The notes beneath the pieces were generated by a model. That model was not told the DNA's origin and did no database searches. It saw only the letters and a program-made list of their open reading frames with translations. A stretch of DNA of 64,000 nt from the NCBI GenBank assembly GCA_019117495.1, contig DWZP01000027.1, positions 1 to 64,000 on the forward strand, written 5' to 3'. This stretch comes from Fusicatenibacter_A intestinipullorum. Lineage in GTDB: Bacteria; Bacillota; Negativicutes; Acidaminococcales; Acidaminococcaceae. Shown piece after piece: positions 58,185 through 64,000 of this stretch. Both the position numbers and the translations under genes were made by a program. Positions within the stretch are counted from its first letter, which is position 1; each line of letters starts with the position of its first letter.

Positions 58185-59829
58185 TGCTTGAATTATTGTG
58201 CAGATTTTTTATGCCGTATTCACAATTTGTTTTTAATTCTATTTCAAAAATTCTGTTCCACGGAAGTTTTGTTTCGGCGTTAATGCCGGTAAGGTAATAT
58301 TCATCTGTGCCGTCGCTGTAAAAGGGTGTAAGGGCTAAATTGGTATATAAGAGGCTGCGTTTTTCGTTATAAATAAAGCCTTCTATAATATTTTCGGCAA
58401 AAGTTTTATAGCCGTCATTCAAATTTGCAGGATCCTGCCCGCGCAGGGTAAGTATGGTGCTGAGGCGGTGATGTAAAAGTTTTTGGTAGCTGTAATCATC
58501 CAGCAGGCGGGCAACGGTAAAGTTAAGGTTGTGTGCGTAAAGCGCAGGCAGCAGATGTTTTGGCAGGCGTTTAAGCTGCCCTGTAAATATTGCGCTTTGC
58601 GCTGCGGCGGTGCCTGCCGCGTTGCCGAAGGTGTTCCAGGCCGAGTAAGAAACAAGTTTGTTTATGGTTACATTATTTTCCAAAAGCACGGGCAAAAGCA
58701 TCTGGCTGCTTTCATAATTTTCACTGGCGTCGATAACGGCAACATGTTTGCCGCTGTTAAGCAGTGTTTGCAGTTTTTGCGCCATTTTTTCGTTGGCAGG
58801 TTCTTTGGCACTGCCGCAGTGTACATATAAAATAATGTCGGCTTCATTAAGGTTTTGTGTCAGCGTGCCGCCGGTAAATTTAATTTTGTCAAGCAAAGCG
58901 GCTTCGGCAGTAACTGCCATGTAGGGCATAATGGCGGTGGCTGCGCTGCCGGTGGTATATTCAATATAAAATTTTGGTTTATAGTTATTAATCTGGCAAA
59001 AGCGGCGTGCCGTAAGCATCTGCGCTATTTCGTCCGCGCCGCAGGTGGTTGTGCTGGCGCTGCTTAACCCTGCTTGGCGCATATAGGCTTCGGCGTGGGT
59101 GCGGTTGCGGTTGGGCAGGCCAAAGGGCTGGGCGTCATCCTGCCCTATTACAAGCGTATAATTTTTGGCGGCGCACAATGCTGTAAGCTGTTTGTTAAAA
59201 CTGTCGTTTGCGCTGTACAGTACGTTATATTTTTGCAGTATTTCCTGCGGAATTTTATTTTTAATTTCTTCCAGCTGCGCTGTGGAAGGGTAGTCGCCAA
59301 ACTGTTCGACAATATCGCGCAGGGTGGAATAACGCATTAAGTGCCACTGGTACCAGGCGTCCGGCAGCAGGTTGTCGCTTACGAGCAGGCGCGGAATAAT
59401 CGAAAAAACGGTAATATCTTCGCCGGAAGGCATAGCTTGCAGCAGTTTAAAAAAGTTTTGCTCATCGTTAACGGTTCCCTGCGGCAGGCGCGAAGCAAGC
59501 AGCCCGCCGTGAATTAAAAGGTCGCCGGAAATAACAGCCGGGCAGTTGCCTGCGTTATGTCTGAGCCATGAGGATAATTTTTCGCGGTCTGCCGGTGTGC
59601 GGTAGTTGTCAAGAAGTTCTTTTGGGGGTAAAATTACATCTATGGAAGCAAGCCTGCCCAAATCCTGCGCTATTAACGTGCAGGGCGGGCGGCTGTCAAG
59701 CGGCACAAGCAGCAGCTGTTCCTGCACCGGCAGGGGCGGCGGGGTGTAAGGCGTGCTTGGCGGCAGGCTGAAAAAATAAAAAATATAGCTGCACAGGACG
59801 GTTAAAAAAAGCCATAAATATTTTTTCAC
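58165..59829 (-). CDS. DUF4127 family membrane-anchored protein
   Basis: 554 residues. An N-terminal anchor or signal (YLWLFLTVLCSYIFYFFSLP), a Pro-rich spacer (PPSTPYTPPPLP), then the DUF4127 body beginning LLLVPLDSRPPCT, the family hallmark. Further conserved-looking parts: ISGDLLIHGGLLASRLPQG, IGQDDAQPFGLPNRNR (Asp-rich, about 230-245), and YVHCGSAKEPANEKMAQ. The enzymatic role of the family is unknown; the D/H/E-rich segments suggest a metal site. Located outside the membrane. AAGGAGG precedes ATG 59829. Confidence 0.82.
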   Translation of the reverse strand: MKKYLWLFLTVLCSYIFYFFSLPPSTPYTPPPLPVQEQLLLVPLDSRPPCTLIAQDLGRLASIDVILPPKELLDNYRTPADREKLSSWLRHNAGNCPAVISGDLLIHGGLLASRLPQGTVNDEQNFFKLLQAMPSGEDITVFSIIPRLLVSDNLLPDAWYQWHLMRYSTLRDIVEQFGDYPSTAQLEEIKNKIPQEILQKYNVLYSANDSFNKQLTALCAAKNYTLVIGQDDAQPFGLPNRNRTHAEAYMRQAGLSSASTTTCGADEIAQMLTARRFCQINNYKPKFYIEYTTGSAATAIMPYMAVTAEAALLDKIKFTGGTLTQNLNEADIILYVHCGSAKEPANEKMAQKLQTLLNSGKHVAVIDASENYESSQMLLPVLLENNVTINKLVSYSAWNTFGNAAGTAAAQSAIFTGQLKRLPKHLLPALYAHNLNFTVARLLDDYSYQKLLHHRLSTILTLRGQDPANLNDGYKTFAENIIEGFIYNEKRSLLYTNLALTPFYSDGTDEYYLTGINAETKLPWNRIFEIELKTNCEYGIKNLHNNSSTKPHGI

Positions 59830-59890
59830 GGTAAGCCTCCTTTGCAGCGTATAGTTACAAATATTATATTACAAGTACGGAGTTTTTAAA

Positions 59891-60448
59891 ATGAGAATTA
59901 TTACTGGCAGGGCCAGAGGGCTGAAGCTGACTACTCCCAAAAACTGGGATGTGCGCCCTACTGCCGACAGGGTGAAGGAATCGCTGTTTAATATTATCGG
60001 CAGCAAAATAATCGGCGCGCAGGTGCTGGATTTATTTGCCGGTACGGGCAACCTCGGGCTTGAAAGCTGGAGCCGCGGCGCGGAGAAAATTGTTTTTACC
60101 GATACAAGCAAGGAATCGCTGCGGCTGGTAGAAAGCAATATTGCCAAATGCAGGGCACAGGACGATTCGGAAACAATTTGCGGGGATGCCTGCCAGCTGA
60201 TAGGGCGGCTGCATAAAAAGGGCATGAGTTTTGATTTTGTTTTTGCCGACCCGCCTTACAACAAGGGTTTGGTGCAGAAGGTTATTGCCGCGCTGGCGGA
60301 AAGCCCCCTTTTAAACGACGGCGGTTATTTAATTGCCGAACATTCGGCACATGACGAGCTTGGAACACTGCCGCCGCAGTTTGAACTTGTGCGCTGCGAA
60401 ACTTACGGCGAAACAAAAATTAGCTTTATACGTTTTGCAAAAGTGTGA
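59891..60448 (+). CDS. rsmD: 16S rRNA (guanine966-N2)-methyltransferase
   Basis: 185 residues. MRIITGRARGLKL and RPTADRVKESLFNII are the RsmD start; VLDLFAGTGNLGLESWSRGA is the AdoMet loop and VFADPPYNKGL holds the D-P-P-Y catalytic motif. Acts on 30S subunits. Next to coaD, the usual bacterial order (rsmD-coaD). A gap of 123 bp between them shows no gene. Confidence 0.95.
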   Translation: MRIITGRARGLKLTTPKNWDVRPTADRVKESLFNIIGSKIIGAQVLDLFAGTGNLGLESWSRGAEKIVFTDTSKESLRLVESNIAKCRAQDDSETICGDACQLIGRLHKKGMSFDFVFADPPYNKGLVQKVIAALAESPLLNDGGYLIAEHSAHDELGTLPPQFELVRCETYGETKISFIRFAKV

Positions 60449-60571
60449 AAACATGTTACAATAGATAAAAGGTGCGGCAATTAAAGGAATATTACATTTT
60501 GTGTAGAATAAAGCTTTTAGAATATTGCCAAAATTTACCGTCTGCAAAGCAGATTTTAGGAGGTTAATAAA

Positions 60572-61066
60572 GTGCGCAGAGCAATTTGCCCGGGGAGTTT
60601 TGATCCGGTAACCAATGGCCATTTGGACATTTTTGAACGGGCAAGCCAGATGTTTGATGAAATTGTCATCAGTGTTTTTCACAATCCGGGAAAGGAAAAA
60701 GCAATGTTCAGCATGGAAGAACGTGTTGAAATGCTGCGTATGGCAACAGCGCATATCCCCAATGCCAGGGTTACCTGTTTTTCGGGTTTGCTGAACGAGT
60801 TTTGCAGGCAGGAAAAAGCTCCTTTTATTGTCAGGGGCCTGCGTGCATTTTCCGATTTTGAGTATGAATTTCAGCGTGCGCTGCTGATTAAAAAAATTGA
60901 TAATAATCTGGAAACTGTTTTTATCATGACCAATGCCAATTATTCGTTTTTAAGCTCTTCCGGCGTGCGCGAACTGTCTACGTTTGGCGGCTGCATCCAC
61001 GGTTTGGTGCCCGATAACGTTGAGGTGCGCATTAAGGAGCTGCTGGCGGAAAAACACTTGTTATAG
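60572..61066 (+). CDS. coaD: Phosphopantetheine adenylyltransferase
   Basis: 164 residues. CPGSFDPVTNGHLDIFERA contains the T/H-x-G-H nucleotidyltransferase motif (about 16-19); RGLRAFSDFEYEFQRALL and SFLSSSGVRELSTFGG (S-x-R-E) complete the active site. Penultimate step of coenzyme A synthesis. GTG 60572 follows AGGAGG by 7 nt. Confidence 0.96.
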   Translation: MRRAICPGSFDPVTNGHLDIFERASQMFDEIVISVFHNPGKEKAMFSMEERVEMLRMATAHIPNARVTCFSGLLNEFCRQEKAPFIVRGLRAFSDFEYEFQRALLIKKIDNNLETVFIMTNANYSFLSSSGVRELSTFGGCIHGLVPDNVEVRIKELLAEKHLL

Positions 61067-61081
61067 AAAGAGGATGTTAAG

Positions 61082-61678
61082 ATGATAGACAAGAGTACCA
61101 GTGCTGCTTTAGACAGAATTTTTGATGAAATGTATAATCTTATTTCCGCGGCCAGCAGAATTCCGCTGACTGATAAAATCATTGTGGAAGAAAGCGATTT
61201 GGCTGAAATTCTTGATGATTTGAAGGAAGCCATTCCCCGTGAAGTAAAAAGTGCCGCCAAGCTTTTGGAAGAACAGAAAGCCATAATCAACAAGGCTCAC
61301 GAAGATGCCGACAATATTGTTGTGCAGGCTAAAACCGAGGCGGAACGCATTGTGGAAATTGCCAAGGCGGAAGCAGAACGCCTTGTACGCCAGGAAGAAG
61401 TTGTGCAGCAGGCACAGGCTTTTGCCGAAGATATTAAAAATTCGGCTCTGCGCCATGAACAGGAAGTTAAGGAAGAAGCAGACGCTTATGCAGAGCGCGT
61501 AAAAATGGATGTGCTGCAATATGCCGATGATATGCTGGCATATTTAAGCGGCAATTTGCAGTCTGCCCTGCAGGGTCTGAACGATAACCGTAATTCTGTT
61601 AATGACGAACGCCGCAAACTTGCAGCGCCGCAGGAATATTACGGCGATGAAATTCAGGACGACGAAGAAGAAAAATAA
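61082..61678 (+). CDS. Coiled-coil protein of unknown function
   Basis: 198 residues, strongly acidic, no membrane helix. Residues ~55-150 form a long heptad-patterned helix rich in Ala, Glu, Lys (AKTEAERIVEIAKAEAERLVRQEE), like the stalk of ATP synthase subunit b or DivIVA. The C-terminus ends in an acidic string (DEIQDDEEEK). It lies 15 bp after coaD with AGAGGATG upstream and looks co-transcribed. Family not recognised; a scaffold or cell-division role is only a guess. Confidence 0.75.
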   Translation: MIDKSTSAALDRIFDEMYNLISAASRIPLTDKIIVEESDLAEILDDLKEAIPREVKSAAKLLEEQKAIINKAHEDADNIVVQAKTEAERIVEIAKAEAERLVRQEEVVQQAQAFAEDIKNSALRHEQEVKEEADAYAERVKMDVLQYADDMLAYLSGNLQSALQGLNDNRNSVNDERRKLAAPQEYYGDEIQDDEEEK

Positions 61679-61692
61679 TCAGGCAAAAATTT

Positions 61693-61730
61693 AAGCCGTT
61701 TACTCTTGCGGGTAAGCGGCTTTGTTTTTT
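61693..61730 (+). terminator. Terminator of the rsmD-coaD run
   Basis: AAGCCG..TTAC pairs with GTAA.CGGCTT, then TGTTTTTTT; faces the end of tmcAL. Confidence 0.8.
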
Positions 61731-61732
61731 TA

Positions 61733-62965
61733 TCAGTCCTGCTGAAAAGGCTGCGTTAAAAAATCGCTGTTGTAGGTTTGGCAGTAGTTTTGGCTGCGGT
61801 TTTGCAGTAATGCTAGCAGGTTGGCGGCATTAATATCCGTTTGCAGCTGGCGTATAATAAGTTCGTCTTTTTCGGTATCGCCGGTGAGGCAGTTTTTAAA
61901 ATTGCGGCCTATTTTGGTAATAACCGGGAGCGAGGCTGTTTTGCGCATTTGTGCAAGCATACTGCGCCCGCGGCTGTTAAAAGCCAGCACGCGCAGGTAT
62001 TGCGGTTTGGCTTCGGTAAAAATGGTTTTGTCATTGCCAAGCAAAAGCTGCATTAACAGGCGGCGGATGCGCGATTTTGTATAGCGTTTACTGCTTACGC
62101 TGCTTACAACGCTTTGCATATCCGGGCAGGCAGCTGCTGCTTTTAACCGGTGTTCAAGTCCTTCGGTGCATTCGCAGGCAGCAGCAATTTGCTGTTCCGT
62201 AAGCATGCAGAGCTTGTATAAAACAAGCGCGTCAAGTTTTGCTGTATTCCATCCAAGCAAATTTAAAGAATGTAGCGTTTCAAGTAGTTTGTGGCTGCAT
62301 TCCGGGATTTGGTTTAAAATTCTGCCGGAAAGCCCTGCTGCGGCGTATTCCGTGCGTATGCCGCTGGCACTGGCGTATTCGGCGCTTATGTCGCTGCTGT
62401 TGTAGCTTGCACCGCAGCGGCGTATAACAAGCGGCATAATTTGCGGTGCGTATTTTTGTAGGCAGCGGCAGTATTCAAGCGCCAAAATATCGTTTGCTTC
62501 CGCCGCGGCAAAAGTAAAGCCGGCATTTTGCAAAAGCGTGGACTGAGCGGCGGCGTAAGAAGCACCGCTTTTTATAATGGCACGCAGTTCTTCCTGATGA
62601 GTGTTGATGAAGGCGGCGGCGTCTGCAAGCGTTTGTGTTTCCGCGGTTTCCGCGCCGAAAGCGAGGTAACCCGTAATTCCTGTCGCCGCCAAAAGCTGCA
62701 CTGCGCCTGCGGCAAAAAATTCCGCGCTGCGGCACGAAAATACGGCAGGCAGTTCCAATACAAGGTCCGCTCCGTTTTGCACAGCCATCTGCGCCCGCAC
62801 CCATTTATTGCAGAAGGCAGGCTCGCCGCGCTGCACAACGCTGCCGCTCATAACGGCAATAACGGGCAAATCGCCTCCGGCAAGGCGGCGTGCTTCGGTA
62901 AGGTGCAGCAAATGCCCGTTGTGGAAGGGATTGTATTCGGCTATAACGCCGATAGATTTTTTCAT
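61733..62965 (-). CDS. tmcAL: tRNA(Met) cytidine acetate ligase
   Basis: 410 residues, full length. Nucleotidyltransferase fold: IGVIAEYNPFHNGHLLHLTEAR carries the H-x-G-H motif (about 17-20); VIAVMSGSVVQRGEPAFCNKWVRA and DLVLELPAVFSCRSAEFFAAGAV are family blocks, followed by the helical domain (SKRYTKSRIRRLLMQLLLG). It uses acetate and ATP to acetylate C34 of elongator tRNA-Met. It stands divergent from ackA, and both use acetate. Confidence 0.92.
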   Translation of the reverse strand: MKKSIGVIAEYNPFHNGHLLHLTEARRLAGGDLPVIAVMSGSVVQRGEPAFCNKWVRAQMAVQNGADLVLELPAVFSCRSAEFFAAGAVQLLAATGITGYLAFGAETAETQTLADAAAFINTHQEELRAIIKSGASYAAAQSTLLQNAGFTFAAAEANDILALEYCRCLQKYAPQIMPLVIRRCGASYNSSDISAEYASASGIRTEYAAAGLSGRILNQIPECSHKLLETLHSLNLLGWNTAKLDALVLYKLCMLTEQQIAAACECTEGLEHRLKAAAACPDMQSVVSSVSSKRYTKSRIRRLLMQLLLGNDKTIFTEAKPQYLRVLAFNSRGRSMLAQMRKTASLPVITKIGRNFKNCLTGDTEKDELIIRQLQTDINAANLLALLQNRSQNYCQTYNSDFLTQPFQQD

Positions 62966-63072
62966 AGGTTCACCTCAGAAAGTTTTACTGGCGGTTAAAT
63001 GTCAAATAGTGTATACTAATAGTATATTAAAATTTACCCGGAAGTGCAAAACTAATTTTAGGGGTGAATACT

Positions 63073-64000
63073 GTGATTGTTTTTGTTGTTAATTGCGGCA
63101 GTTCTTCAATTAAATACCAGCTTATAAATATGAACGGCGAAAAAGTGCTGGCTAAAGGCTTGATTGAGCGTATCGGCATGGACGGTTCTGTTTTAAAGCA
63201 TACTCCGGAAGGGAAATACACGGTGGATATTAATATCGACGTGCCCGACCATAACTTTGGCATAAAGCTGGCGGTGGACGCACTGGTAAATCCCGATTAC
63301 GGCGTTATTAAAAGCATGAGCGAAATTGACGCTGTAGGGCACCGCGTTGTTCACGGCGGCGAACGTTTTTCTGATTCCGTGCTTGTAACGCCGGATGTGC
63401 TTGAAGGCATTGCTGCCTGCGCCGAGCTTGCGCCGCTGCACAACCCGCCCAACTTAAACGGCGTTAAGGCTTGCATGGCGTTAATGCCGCAGGTGCCGCA
63501 GGTTGTTGTTTTCGATACGGCGTTTCATCAGACCATGCCTGAAAAAGCCTATTTATACGGCCTGCCTTATGAACTGTATGTAAAATACGGTGTGCGCCGT
63601 TACGGTTTCCACGGCACTTCGCATAAATACGTGGCGCAGGAAGCCGCCAGAATGATGGGCGGAGAAGTTTCGGATTACCGTATTATTACCTGCCATCTGG
63701 GCAACGGCTCCAGCGTGGCGGCTGTTAAATACGGCAAATCCATTGATACCAGCATGGGCTACACCCCGCTGGACGGCCTTGTTATGGGTACGCGTTCCGG
63801 CGAGATTGACCCGGCGATTATTCCCTTTTTAATTGTTAAAGAAAATATGGATGCCGAGCAGATTGACGAATATCTTAACCGCCGCAGCGGCGTTTTGGGC
63901 ATCAGCGGGCTTTCAAGCGATTTCAGGGATTTGGAAAGCGCGGCGCACCGCGGCGATGAACGCAGCCAGCTGGCGATTGACGTTTTTGCTTACCGCGTAA
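63073..64000 (+). CDS. ackA: Acetate kinase (N-terminal 309 codons; runs off the window)
   Basis: Starts GTG 63073 after GGGGTG; no stop before 64000. VVNCGSSSIKYQLINM is the ASKHA phosphate loop; GHRVVHGGERF, DTAFHQTMPEKAYLYGLP, YGFHGTSHKYV, CHLGNGSSVAAVKYGKSIDTSMG and GTRSGEIDPAIIPF follow in family order, with catalytic Arg (RVVHGG) and Asp (FDTAF). It converts acetyl phosphate and ADP to acetate and ATP, a main energy step in anaerobes. About 90 residues are missing at the C-terminus. Confidence 0.95.
   Translation, partial: MIVFVVNCGSSSIKYQLINMNGEKVLAKGLIERIGMDGSVLKHTPEGKYTVDINIDVPDHNFGIKLAVDALVNPDYGVIKSMSEIDAVGHRVVHGGERFSDSVLVTPDVLEGIAACAELAPLHNPPNLNGVKACMALMPQVPQVVVFDTAFHQTMPEKAYLYGLPYELYVKYGVRRYGFHGTSHKYVAQEAARMMGGEVSDYRIITCHLGNGSSVAAVKYGKSIDTSMGYTPLDGLVMGTRSGEIDPAIIPFLIVKENMDAEQIDEYLNRRSGVLGISGLSSDFRDLESAAHRGDERSQLAIDVFAYRV

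Noticed and set aside
1..64000. CRISPR array or defence island
   Set aside because: No regularly spaced repeats and no Cas, restriction-modification or other defence genes were seen beyond the MntA/HepT pair and Fic.

Overview
The window is a 64 kb stretch of bacterial chromosome, moderately GC-rich (by eye, slightly under half), densely coding on both strands, with sigma-70/sigma-A type promoters and many short intrinsic terminators. Gene content (Lgt, ComEA/ComEC/ComF, a minimal SmsCB-type Fe-S pair, FolE2, RecD2, TmcAL/YlbM, acetate kinase, DUF4127, carboxyspermidine genes) fits an anaerobic Firmicute. The codon style and gene combination suggest a diderm Negativicute, perhaps near Phascolarctobacterium/Acidaminococcus. 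That placement is recall, not a computed result.

Layout. 1-130: left end of a probable IS3-family element. 200-4080: two divergent metal exporters (a P-type ATPase and a TMEM165/GDT1-family protein), each behind what looks like its own yybP-ykoY (Mn2+) riboswitch. 4100-7100: an orphan lipoprotein, a ~560 bp gene-free zone built of long palindromes, a tRNA-Arg with a mismatched acceptor stem, and a sodium:solute symporter. 7100-9270: a MntA/HepT toxin-antitoxin pair and an HTH regulator with a WCX-like end but no WYL core. 9300-15450: a polyamine operon (PLP decarboxylase, SpeE, SpeB, carboxynorspermidine dehydrogenase, NspC) behind a strong promoter and a ~370 nt structured leader ending in a terminator. 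15450-20440: a candidate small RNA, lgt, SmsCB and a DASS-type anion transporter. 20440-25740: Fic enzyme, a pseudopilus operon, a phosphoesterase.

25800-36900: leuS, comEA-comEC-holA, a long-form glutamine synthetase with an attenuator-like leader, yajQ and adenine deaminase. 36900-43860: GltA-like oxidoreductase, an M20 amidohydrolase with two small membrane proteins, an unknown protein, an ABC-F ATPase and a YhcH-type protein. 43880-44170: tRNA-Asn-Glu-Val. 44200-50670: UlaG-like hydrolase, secreted glucosaminidase, then trmL-ptpS/queD-folE2-folP-folK-pepT. 50700-53020: a flavin/redox cluster in decay. 53060-55100: secreted pentapeptide-repeat protein, HAD phosphatase, and an AdoMet decarboxylase homologue whose pyruvoyl-forming serine is glycine. 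55140-64000: recD2, comF, DUF4127, rsmD, coaD, a coiled-coil protein, tmcAL and the start of ackA.

The genes join into a few themes: polyamine synthesis (operon plus the altered SpeD-like protein), manganese export, DNA uptake (ComEA, ComEC, ComF, pseudopilus), and folate/queuosine pterin chemistry. No CRISPR array, rRNA, prophage or classic defence island was seen. The least explained items are the polyamine-operon leader RNA, the Ser-to-Gly SpeD-like protein, and the tandem palindromes at 4820-5158.
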